Origin: Halovulum sp039190275
Lineage (GTDB): Bacteria; Pseudomonadota; Alphaproteobacteria; Rhodobacterales; Rhodobacteraceae
NCBI GenBank assembly: GCA_039190275.1
Contig: JBCCYF010000087.1
Coordinates: 1-18,780, forward strand
DNA length: 18,780 bases
Direction of reading: 5' to 3'
The position numbers were made by a program, and so were the translations under genes. How positions within the stretch are numbered: the stretch's first letter is position 1; each line of letters opens with the position of its first letter. The notes beneath the pieces were generated by a model, which was not told the origin of the DNA, searched no databases, and saw only the letters and a list, made by a program, of their open reading frames with translations. Positions 7,372 to 14,348 of the stretch are shown here, piece by piece.

Positions 7372-8712
7372 ATGGCACGCAGGTTTTTTGGCACAGACGG
7401 GGTGCGTGGCACCGCGAACACCTATCCCATGACCGCCGAGATGGCATTGCATCTTGGGGCGGTCGTTGGCCGCTACTTCCGAAACGGCGACCATCAGCAT
7501 CGGGTTGTCATTGGCAAGGACACGCGCCGCTCGGGCTATATGCTGGAAAACGCGCTGACCGCGGGGCTGACCAGCGTCGGCGTCGATGTGCTGTTGCTCG
7601 GGCCTGTGCCGACACCTGCCGTGGGCATGCTGACCAGATCAATGCGGGCGGATCTGGGGGTTATGATTTCGGCGTCTCACAACCCGTTTCAGGACAATGG
7701 GATCAAGTTCTTCGGACCGGACGGATACAAACTATCCGATAAGGCGGAAGAGGCGATTGAGCACATGCTCAAAGCGCCGCCTGATCTGGTGAGTGCCCAA
7801 GATATCGGACGCGCATCACGCATCGACGGGGACCGGTCGCGGTATGTCGAGTTTGCCAAAACGACGATTCCCAAAAAACAGAAACTCAGCGGCCTTAAGG
7901 TCGTCGTCGATTGCGCGAACGGTGCGGCTTACAAAACCGCCCCCGAGGTTCTTTGGGAGTTGGGCGCGGATGTGATCCCGATGGGTGTCAGCCCGGATGG
8001 CTACAATATCAACCGGGATTGCGGGTCGACCTCGCCGCAGGCGGCCGCGACCATGGTCGCGGCACATGGTGCCGACCTGGGTATCGCTCTGGATGGGGAC
8101 GCGGATCGGGTGATGATCCTGGATCAGTCCGGTGTCGTCGCGGATGGCGATCAGCTTATGGCGCTTATCGCCGGTCTCTGGGCGGATCAGGGGCGGCTGG
8201 CGGGTGGCACGCTGGTCGCAACGGTGATGTCCAACCTGGGGCTGGAGCGGTTTTTGACGGAACGCGGGCTGCGGCTGCAACGGACAGCGGTTGGGGACCG
8301 CTATGTGGTCGAGGCAATGCGCGCTGGCGGGTATAATCTGGGGGGCGAGCAGTCCGGTCATGTGGTGATGACGGATTATGCCACCACCGGGGACGGTCTG
8401 ATTGCTGCATTGCAGTTTATGTCGGCGATGGTCGAGACCGGGCAATCGGCCAGTGAGTTGAGCCATCAGTTCGTGCCCGTGCCGCAGTTGCTGCAGAACG
8501 TGCGTTTTGCGCCCGGAAGTACGCCGCTTGAAACCGAGGCCGTAAAGCGTGCCATCCGCGGGGCCGAGGGCAGGTTGGGGGGCGACGGGCGCCTGTTGAT
8601 CCGCAAGTCCGGCACTGAACCATTGGTCCGCGTGATGGGTGAAGCCGAAGACGAAGCGTTGTTGCATGAGGTGGTGTCAGGCGTCGCAGAGGAAATCGCG
8701 CGCGTCAGCTAA
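7372..8712 (+). CDS. glmM: Phosphoglucosamine mutase
   Basis: This is a 446-residue enzyme of the alpha-D-phosphohexomutase superfamily, close to the family's usual length. It converts glucosamine-6-phosphate to glucosamine-1-phosphate on the cytoplasmic route to UDP-GlcNAc, the precursor of peptidoglycan and lipopolysaccharide. The ATG at 7372 gives the standard N-terminus MARRFFGTDGVRG and has AAGGGG 9 bases upstream; the frame's extension to 7282 is not family-like. The phosphoserine loop MISASHNP places the catalytic serine at residue 102, as in characterised GlmM. The Mg-binding loop DGDADR is at 241-246, the sugar-binding GGEQSGH follows near residue 324, and the phosphate-binding RKSGTEP is at 411-417. 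All key motifs are intact. It is monocistronic or ends a unit with the hydrolase gene. Confidence 0.97.
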   Translation: MARRFFGTDGVRGTANTYPMTAEMALHLGAVVGRYFRNGDHQHRVVIGKDTRRSGYMLENALTAGLTSVGVDVLLLGPVPTPAVGMLTRSMRADLGVMISASHNPFQDNGIKFFGPDGYKLSDKAEEAIEHMLKAPPDLVSAQDIGRASRIDGDRSRYVEFAKTTIPKKQKLSGLKVVVDCANGAAYKTAPEVLWELGADVIPMGVSPDGYNINRDCGSTSPQAAATMVAAHGADLGIALDGDADRVMILDQSGVVADGDQLMALIAGLWADQGRLAGGTLVATVMSNLGLERFLTERGLRLQRTAVGDRYVVEAMRAGGYNLGGEQSGHVVMTDYATTGDGLIAALQFMSAMVETGQSASELSHQFVPVPQLLQNVRFAPGSTPLETEAVKRAIRGAEGRLGGDGRLLIRKSGTEPLVRVMGEAEDEALLHEVVSGVAEEIARVS

Positions 8713-8960
8713 GGCGTTTTGCCCGTGTGTTGACCAACCTGGCACTCCCCGCGAGCAAAGCCTTCGACGCGTCAGATTGTGCCCGGTTTTGCTGGATAAC
8801 GAGGAGACGCCGAGCCGAACGACCGATTGTGTTCAGGTCCCATACATCGTGCAACGTGTTGCTGTGACACTCGGAGGAGAGCTTCTAAACCGGGCGCAAG
8901 CTTGACTGCGCCTGGAGGGGAATTGGGGCTTGCGCGCGGCGGGCGGATGAGAGTATTCGG
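8713..8960. other. Non-coding spacer upstream of the serC leader
   Basis: No gene is supported between glmM and the serC leader. A possible promoter is TTGCGC (8930-8935) with TATTCG (8954-8959) at 18-bp spacing, which would start transcription just before the structured leader. A TTGACT at 8902-8907 lacks a −10 partner. GCAAC-GT-GTTGC at 8851-8862 is a small inverted repeat of unknown meaning. Confidence 0.4.
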
Positions 8961-9034
8961 ATCCCGGGCAGGTCCCCGGGTTAAGGGTGAACGGGGGCAG
9001 GCTCAGGAATTTCACCCTGACGATGGAGCCGTCC
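8961..9034 (+). ncRNA. serC leader-like cis-regulatory RNA
   Basis: Three stems lie in a row immediately before serC. They are CCCGGG/CCCGGG at 8963-8968 and 8975-8980; AGGGTGAA/TTCACCCT at 8984-8991 and 9011-9018; and GACG/CGTC at 9019-9022 and 9030-9033. The last hairpin abuts the second stem, and its 7-base loop carries the GGAG ribosome-binding site (9025-9028) of the serC ATG at 9035. Corbino and colleagues described a serC leader motif upstream of serC–serA in alphaproteobacteria whose final stem overlaps the serC ribosome-binding site, and this matches that description and location. Control at translation initiation is inferred. I could not run the Rfam model. Confidence 0.65.
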
Positions 9035-10231
9035 ATGAGCCTCCCCGACCCGCAGGCAGCGCCTGCGAAAGATCCCGTGAAACCAGACCATAGACCCGCG
9101 CGCCCAGAGTTCTCCTCTGGGCCCTGTCCGAAGCGACCGGGCTGGTCAGCCGAGGGTGTCGCCGCCAAAGCCTGGCTGGGCCGTTCGCATCGCGCCGCAG
9201 GACCGAAAGCGCAACTTAAGCAGGCCATAGACCGGATGACTGCGCTGCTCGGTCTGCCAGCGGGGTATCGCTTGGGCATCGTACCGGCCTCGGATACCGG
9301 GGCGTATGAGATGGCGATGTGGTCGCTGTTGGGCGCACGACCGGTGGATATGTTGGTCTGGGAGAGCTTCGGTGCTGGTTGGGCCACCGATGCGACGCGG
9401 CAGTTGAAACTGGACGACTGCCGTATCCTCAGAGCCGACTATGGTGCGCTGCCGGACTTGAGCCAGGTCCGGCCAGATGCGGATGTGTGTTTTACCTGGA
9501 ACGGCACAACCTCGGGCGTGCGGGTGCCGGATGCCGACTGGATCGCCGCCGATCGCACGGGGCTGACGCTGTGCGATGCGACCTCGGCCGCATTTGCGCA
9601 GCCGTTGGATTGGCCGAAGCTGGATGTGACCAGCTTCAGCTGGCAGAAGGCCATGGGTGGGGAGGGCGCGCATGGTGTGCTGATCCTGAGCCCCCGGGCC
9701 GTGGAACGACTGGAGCACTATGTTCCCGACCGCCCGTTGCCTAAGATTTTTCGTCTGACCAAGGGAGGGCAGTTGATCGAGGGCATATTCACCGGCGCAA
9801 CAATTAATACACCGTCGATGTTGGCTGTGGCTGATTGCATTGATGCGCTCGATTGGATCGAGGATATCGGCGGCCTGAACACGACCTGTGCCAGGGCTGA
9901 TGCAAATGCGTCTACCCTGCAAACCTGGGTGGATCGAACCGATTGGGTTGAGAACCTGGCGAGTGTTCCGAACCAGCGCTCGAATACATCGGTCTGTCTG
10001 AAGATCGTGGCGCCCGCAGTCACCGCGCTGGAGAGCACCGCGCAAGCCGCCTTTACCAAAGCAATCGTCAAACGCTTGGAGGGAGAGGCGGCCGCCTTCG
10101 ATATCAACGGCTATCGCGACGCACCGCCGGGTTTGCGGATCTGGTGTGGGGCCACGGTGGACACTGTTGATATAGAGGCCCTGACGCATTGGCTCGATTG
10201 GGCCTTCGCGACCGAGCTTGCACTTATCTGA
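9035..10231 (+). CDS. serC: Phosphoserine aminotransferase (alphaproteobacterial SerC type)
   Basis: This is a 398-residue PLP enzyme that transaminates 3-phosphohydroxypyruvate with glutamate to give O-phosphoserine, the second step of serine synthesis. It belongs to the divergent class-V aminotransferase branch annotated as TIGR01365. It opens with PEFSSGPCPKRPGW, continues through the cofactor-binding WNGTTSGVRVP and LCDATSAAF, and carries the Schiff-base lysine in SFSWQKAMGGEGAHG (Lys205). The start at 9035 was chosen because GGAG ends 6 bases before it and sits in the loop of the leader's last hairpin; an in-frame ATG at 9023 overlaps that Shine-Dalgarno, and ATG-like positions back to 8987 lie inside the leader stems. 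serA follows after 70 bases, so the two form a serine-synthesis operon. Confidence 0.95.
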   Translation: MSLPDPQAAPAKDPVKPDHRPARPEFSSGPCPKRPGWSAEGVAAKAWLGRSHRAAGPKAQLKQAIDRMTALLGLPAGYRLGIVPASDTGAYEMAMWSLLGARPVDMLVWESFGAGWATDATRQLKLDDCRILRADYGALPDLSQVRPDADVCFTWNGTTSGVRVPDADWIAADRTGLTLCDATSAAFAQPLDWPKLDVTSFSWQKAMGGEGAHGVLILSPRAVERLEHYVPDRPLPKIFRLTKGGQLIEGIFTGATINTPSMLAVADCIDALDWIEDIGGLNTTCARADANASTLQTWVDRTDWVENLASVPNQRSNTSVCLKIVAPAVTALESTAQAAFTKAIVKRLEGEAAAFDINGYRDAPPGLRIWCGATVDTVDIEALTHWLDWAFATELALI

Positions 10232-10250
10232 AACTCGGCGGGAAGCCCGG

Positions 10251-10265
10251 CCGCGCTGCGCGCGG
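10251..10265 (+). other. Intercistronic GC-rich hairpin between serC and serA
   Basis: CCGCGC and GCGCGG pair around a TGC loop, 20 bases after the serC stop. There is no T-run. It may stabilise the upstream message end or mark a processing site; it could also be chance in GC-rich DNA. Confidence 0.3.
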
Positions 10266-10301
10266 GCCAGAGCTTTCCCCCGCACGATAGGACCATAGAC
10301 T

Positions 10302-11894
10302 ATGGCAAAGGTACTCATTTCGGACAAGCTGAGCGATGCTGCTGTACAGATCTTCAAAGACGCAGGTATCGATGTTGATTTTCAGCCGGAACTTGGCAAG
10401 AATCCGGACAAATTGGCTGCCGTAATCGGCGCGTATGACGGGCTGGCCGTGCGCTCGGCCACCAAGGCCACATCCGAACTGATCGCCAAGGCGGATCGGC
10501 TGAAGGTCATCGGACGCGCCGGGATCGGTGTGGACAACATTGACATTGCTGCGGCGAGTGCACGTGGGATCGTGGTGATGAACACGCCCTTTGGGAACTC
10601 GATCACCACCGCCGAGCACGCGATCGCGATGATGTTTGCGGTCGCGCGCCAAATCCCGGCTGCCGATGCCTCGACCCAGGCCGGGAAGTGGGAGAAGTCG
10701 CGCTTCATGGGATCAGAGATCACGGGAAAGGTTCTGGGGCTGATTGGCGCGGGCAACATCGGCTCTGTTGTTGCGTCACGGGCGTTGGGTCTGAAAATGA
10801 AGGTGGTGGCCTTTGACCCGTTTTTGAGCGCGGATCGTGCCATCGAGATCGGTGTGGAGAAGGTCGACGCGCTGGAAGACCTGCTGACCCGCGCCGACTT
10901 TATCACGCTGCATCTGCCCAAAACCGAGAAAACCGCGAACCTTCTGTCGGCTGACATGATCGCGAAGATAAAGCCGGGCGCGCGCCTGGTGAACTGCGCG
11001 CGGGGCGGGTTGGTAGATGAAGCGGCCGTGGCCGAGGCGCTGAATGAGGGGCGGCTGGCTGGCGCGGCCTTTGACGTCTTTGAAGTCGAGCCGGCCACGG
11101 ACAGCCCGTTGTTCGGCCTGCCGAATGTCGTGTGCACACCGCATCTGGGGGCGTCGACCGCCGAAGCCCAGGAGAACGTGGCGTTGCAGGTTGCGGAGCA
11201 GATGTCGGACTACCTGATGCGCGGTGCAATCGCCAACGCGTTGAATGCCCCTTCGGTAACGGCCGAGGAGGCGCCGGTTCTAAAACCGTGGATAGAATTA
11301 TGCGAAAGGATTGGTGGCTTCGCCGGGCAGGTGACCGAGAACCCGATCTCAAACATCGAGATCGAGTATGTGGGCCGTGTCGGCGAGCTCAACCTGACGC
11401 CGCTGACATCTGCGCTGACCGCCAGCATGCTGAAACCATTGGTCGGGGAAGGGGCCGTCAACATGGTCTCGGCCCCCATCGTGGCGCGCGAACGCGGGAT
11501 CAGGATTGCCGAGACGCGCAAGGATGCACAAGGCGCATTTGGATCCTATGTGCGGTTAATCGTGACGACCGAGGCGCAGCAACGCTCGGTCGCGGGGACG
11601 ATATACTCGGACGGGCGCCCCCGGTTTATCCAGATCAAGGGGATCAATCTGGAGGCGGAACCCGCGCCGCACATGCTCTACACCACCAACACGGACGAGC
11701 CCGGGTACATCGGTGCGCTGGGCACGGCGTTGGGGACCTTGGACATCAACATTGCGACCTTTGCGCTTGGGCGTTCCGGCAAAGGCGATGAGGCGATTGC
11801 CTTGATGGGTGTCGACGAACCCGTGACGGACCAGATGCTGGAGCGTATTACGCGGCTGCCGCAGGTGCGCCAGGCAAAGGCCTTGCAGTTCTAA
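10302..11894 (+). CDS. serA: D-3-phosphoglycerate dehydrogenase (long form with ACT domain)
   Basis: This is a 530-residue enzyme that oxidises 3-phosphoglycerate to 3-phosphohydroxypyruvate with NAD, the first step of serine synthesis. The N-terminal ~315 residues hold the split catalytic domain and the NAD-binding domain with GAGNIG at 149-154. The catalytic triad is visible as Arg234 (CARGG), Glu263 (DVFEVEP) and His281 (PHLGAST), with spacing like the Mycobacterium tuberculosis enzyme. Residues ~320-450 correspond to the allosteric substrate-binding (ASB) domain, and the last ~75 form an ACT domain (DEPGYIGALGTALGTLDINI), the usual serine-feedback site. AGGA at 10289-10292 stands 9 bases before the ATG. 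It is the second gene of the serC–serA operon, so the leader RNA probably affects it through transcription or coupling. Confidence 0.97.
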   Translation: MAKVLISDKLSDAAVQIFKDAGIDVDFQPELGKNPDKLAAVIGAYDGLAVRSATKATSELIAKADRLKVIGRAGIGVDNIDIAAASARGIVVMNTPFGNSITTAEHAIAMMFAVARQIPAADASTQAGKWEKSRFMGSEITGKVLGLIGAGNIGSVVASRALGLKMKVVAFDPFLSADRAIEIGVEKVDALEDLLTRADFITLHLPKTEKTANLLSADMIAKIKPGARLVNCARGGLVDEAAVAEALNEGRLAGAAFDVFEVEPATDSPLFGLPNVVCTPHLGASTAEAQENVALQVAEQMSDYLMRGAIANALNAPSVTAEEAPVLKPWIELCERIGGFAGQVTENPISNIEIEYVGRVGELNLTPLTSALTASMLKPLVGEGAVNMVSAPIVARERGIRIAETRKDAQGAFGSYVRLIVTTEAQQRSVAGTIYSDGRPRFIQIKGINLEAEPAPHMLYTTNTDEPGYIGALGTALGTLDINIATFALGRSGKGDEAIALMGVDEPVTDQMLERITRLPQVRQAKALQF

Positions 11895-11939
11895 TGCGTT
11901 TGACGAAAAACCTTAAGCATCATGCATCACCTGACGCGT

Positions 11940-12004
11940 TGAAATCTTTGATTTCAGGCAGCGTTGGGTGCTTCGGGTTTTCGTATACCGCTCTGGGCCG
12001 AAGC
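11940..12004. terminator. Inverted repeats between convergent serA and SDR genes
   Basis: TGAAATC-TTT-GATTTCA at 11940-11956 is a perfect 7-bp stem, 45 bases after the serA stop. GCTTCGG (11970-11976) can pair with CCGAAGC (11998-12004). No T-run follows on either strand, so these are only candidate bidirectional termination signals. The remaining spacer up to 12090 shows no gene. Confidence 0.35.
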
Positions 12005-12090
12005 CGCCCGGATCCGACGGCTGCCGCCATTGCTTTCATGCGATCGAACGACGGTGGGGCACTACGGCCGACCCTGAGAGCGCGACGCAG

Positions 12091-12879
12091 TCAGGCACGC
12101 CCCCACCCAAGCATCCGGCGGATGGCCCAAATATATGTCTGGTTAGGAAGCAGTCCGATAGCGCGCAGCATCAGCGCAAACCGCCGTGGAAAGGCAATTT
12201 CAAACCCCGGCTTCTTTAGTCCTGCAACGATGCGTTCGGCGGCCTCCTCCGGTGTCATGAGAAACGGCATGGTAAACTGATTGACCGAGGTCGCCTCGGT
12301 CTTCACGAACCCCGGGTTGATCACCGAGATGCGCACGCCGAGATCCACCAGATCCATCGCCAGCGCTTCGCACATGGCGATCAGCCCGGCTTTGGTCGCC
12401 GAGTAGGCAGCGGCGTCGGGTAACCCCCGGTATCCGGCGACCGAGGCCGTTATGGCGACATGCCCGGCGCGCCGCTCTGTCATATGCTCCAGCACCGGAT
12501 CGACGGCGTTTGTCACGCCACTCAGGTTCACATCAAACATCTTCCGGGCCGTTTCGGCGCTGAAGTTCTGGACCCGCATCGGCGTGTAGATCCCCGCGTT
12601 GAGGATTGCGAGTGCAAGGGGACCGTCGGCGGTGATTTGATCGACAATCCGCCGCATCGCCGCAGTGTCGGTTACGTCGCCGGGGGCGGGAACAATCGTA
12701 CCGGGCCCGTCCACTTCGCGTGCAAGCTGCTCAAGTGCGTCCCCGGAGCGTGCTGTCGCATGAACGACCCACCCCTCGTTGGCAAGGCTCAACGCCACCG
12801 CACGCCCAATACCGCCGGACGCACCGGTGATCCATGCAGCGCCGTCCGACGGGCGGACGACTTGTCGAAATACGTTCAC
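12091..12879 (-). CDS. Short-chain dehydrogenase/reductase
   Basis: This is a 262-residue classical SDR. The cofactor motif TGASGGIG is at residues 18-25, NAG at 94-96, the structural Asn at 118, the catalytic Ser at 146 and the YSATK motif with Tyr159 and Lys163. The full Asn-Ser-Tyr-Lys tetrad is therefore present. The chosen start is the GTG at 12879, which overlaps the upstream stop codon (GTGA) and gives a normal SDR N-terminus; the longer frame to 12972 lies entirely within the neighbouring gene. The C-terminal ~35 residues (FALMLRAIGLLPNQTYIWAI) are hydrophobic, which is common in SDRs acting on lipid-like substrates and suggests membrane contact. The substrate is not identifiable. It is the last gene of the ChrR-like operon. 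Confidence 0.93.
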   Translation of the reverse strand: MNVFRQVVRPSDGAAWITGASGGIGRAVALSLANEGWVVHATARSGDALEQLAREVDGPGTIVPAPGDVTDTAAMRRIVDQITADGPLALAILNAGIYTPMRVQNFSAETARKMFDVNLSGVTNAVDPVLEHMTERRAGHVAITASVAGYRGLPDAAAYSATKAGLIAMCEALAMDLVDLGVRISVINPGFVKTEATSVNQFTMPFLMTPEEAAERIVAGLKKPGFEIAFPRRFALMLRAIGLLPNQTYIWAIRRMLGWGRA

Positions 12880-13556
12880 CCGTTGGACCAGAGCCTGGCG
12901 ATATCTAGTCCGCGGCGTGCCAGAACGAAGCGGGCTCTTTCGCCCCGAGCGGTAAAGGCGTTGCCCACCCACTCTCCGTTTCTGTCATAGTACAGATCCA
13001 GTTCCCCGATATCCCCACGAATCTGCCACACTGTCGCGTTGGTGGGACCGGTCGGGGTCGGGACCTGTAACGTTCCGGCCTTTTGCGCCGAAACATTCAT
13101 CGGTGTGCCATCCTGTGTGGAAATCCACGTCGGGCGCTGCAAAAACGCCTGGGTCCAATAGGTTGTTGTCGCTGGGTTGCCTTTGACCATCCCGGCATAT
13201 TTGGTCCCGTCCACACGCAATCCGCTTGCGGTGCGGGTCGCGGTGACACTGTTATCGGTGCCGTTGTCATTCGTCCGCGCACGCAATTGCTGCAAGGTCC
13301 CGCCCGCCCAGACCTCGCGGCTTTCCAACTGATAGGTGTAGGCTGGAATACCCATGATGCGCACCTTGATGTCGATGCTGACGGCAACATTGATCTGCTG
13401 GCCCGAGCGGTCGACTGTCAGGGTCTGACTTCCGATCTTCTTATCAGCGCGATAGAGGTCAAAAACCCGTGGTCCAGCCGCCATGGCTGGAAGCGGGCAA
13501 AGAGCCAGCGCGCCAGCCATGGCACCCCCGGTAAGCAATGTTCGGCGATCGAGCAT
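12876..13556 (-). CDS. Exported protein, DUF6134-like
   Basis: This is a 226-residue protein whose N-terminus, MLDRRTLLTGGAMAGALAL, has a twin-arginine signal (DRRTLL) followed by a mild hydrophobic stretch and AMA cleavage near residue 26. Export by Tat suggests that it folds or binds a cofactor before transport. The mature part is predicted to be mainly beta strand (FDLYRADKKIGSQTLTV, VSIDIKVRIMGIPAYTYQ), a layout I associate with the DUF6134/DUF3108-like group of lipocalin- or barrel-like periplasmic proteins; that label is from memory. Its ATG shares the A of the upstream TGA (TGATG), and its own stop overlaps the SDR start, so all three genes look translationally coupled. No function is known. 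Confidence 0.8.
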   Translation of the reverse strand: MLDRRTLLTGGAMAGALALCPLPAMAAGPRVFDLYRADKKIGSQTLTVDRSGQQINVAVSIDIKVRIMGIPAYTYQLESREVWAGGTLQQLRARTNDNGTDNSVTATRTASGLRVDGTKYAGMVKGNPATTTYWTQAFLQRPTWISTQDGTPMNVSAQKAGTLQVPTPTGPTNATVWQIRGDIGELDLYYDRNGEWVGNAFTARGERARFVLARRGLDIARLWSNG

Positions 13557-14203
13557 CACGATGTCCTTGTAAATAGATTCAGCGCGCGACTTACGGGACC
13601 GGTGAAACGCATATTGCCGCTCATCACGATAAGGCAATAGCAAATCTCATCGCCTATCACGCGCGGTTTATGGTCGTCATTGTGATCTGCCAAAGCCACG
13701 TCACCCTTGCGGTAGACGGTCCCGTTATCCTCCATCTCGCCGGTCAGGATCAGCGTCGCTTCCTCGCCCTCGTGGGTATGGTGCAACATGCCCGTCCCCG
13801 GTCGGACGCGCAGAAGGCTCACATGTTCACCTTCGAACCCGTCCAGTTCGAACTCGTGCAGACCGGGCATCCGGAACTTCCAGTTCAAGTCATCAATCGG
13901 TGTGTGATCCAAAACGCTGCGAAGCGGCATCGGCATGGGTGACCCATGGTCTGCCACAGGCTCCGTCTGCCCGCCCAGCACATCCAGCTTCGCCATGCAG
14001 GCCTCAAGCGACGGAACTTCAATCTCACTCACATCGGCCGCAGACATCATGACCGCGGCGCCAAGCGCTTCGTACTGCTCGACCACCGCACGGCATTGCG
14101 GACAAAAGGTCAGGTGCGACGCAATCAGAAGACTCATGCCTTCGCTTTGCGCACCGCTGGCATATGCCGCCAATTGTTCTTTTGTTGGATGGGCCACGGT
14201 CAC
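13556..14203 (-). CDS. ChrR-family cupin protein with ZAS-type anti-sigma domain
   Basis: This is a 215-residue protein matching the length of Rhodobacter sphaeroides ChrR, the zinc anti-sigma factor that holds the ECF sigma factor RpoE until singlet oxygen appears. The N-terminal zinc ligands are present as His5, His30, Cys34 and Cys37 (HLTFCPQC). The C-terminal cupin keeps His142, His144, Glu148 (HTHEGEE) and His178, plus the Cys188/Cys190 pair. Every one of these is offset by one residue from ChrR as I remember it, which supports the GTG start at 14203. Starts at GTG 14197, ATG 14287 or 14362 are possible, but the last two would add a tail not found in the family. Unlike the standard rpoE–chrR pair, no sigma factor gene is adjacent. 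It may act on a sigma factor encoded elsewhere or serve as a free-standing zinc sensor. Confidence 0.88.
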   Translation of the reverse strand: MTVAHPTKEQLAAYASGAQSEGMSLLIASHLTFCPQCRAVVEQYEALGAAVMMSAADVSEIEVPSLEACMAKLDVLGGQTEPVADHGSPMPMPLRSVLDHTPIDDLNWKFRMPGLHEFELDGFEGEHVSLLRVRPGTGMLHHTHEGEEATLILTGEMEDNGTVYRKGDVALADHNDDHKPRVIGDEICYCLIVMSGNMRFTGPVSRALNLFTRTS

Positions 14204-14246
14204 TTTTTGCTCTCTGCTACTCGAACCATCACGGTCTTGCGTTCTC

Positions 14247-14276
14247 TGTATACGCGGCACGCGCACGGTTGGATCA
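14247..14276 (-). promoter_or_regulatory. Possible ECF (RpoE/ChrR-type) promoter
   Basis: On the minus strand TGATCC (14276-14271) is followed after 18 bases by TATACA (14252-14247), which would start transcription near 14240, about 37 bases before the ChrR-like GTG. TGATCC is the −35 sequence I recall for Rhodobacter RpoE targets. The −10 is a looser match, as I recall a TAAG-like element. If real, it makes the long upstream starts of the ChrR-like gene impossible. Confidence 0.4.
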
Positions 14277-14348
14277 CTCTCCCACATTCTCTTGTTTGTG
14301 GTGACCAAGCAGGATAGCGGTTGAGATGCCAATATCAAGGTAACTCCA

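Noticed and set aside
8639..9093. Small plus-strand open frames between glmM and serC
   Set aside because: They run through the end of glmM or the structured serC leader, lack ribosome-binding sites and resemble no family.
9146..10357. 403-codon open frame antisense to serC
   Set aside because: serC is certain on the other strand. The antisense frame has no family motifs and is explained by GC-rich codon bias. The same applies to the long antisense frames inside glyS (1277-2329) and glmM (7816-8667).
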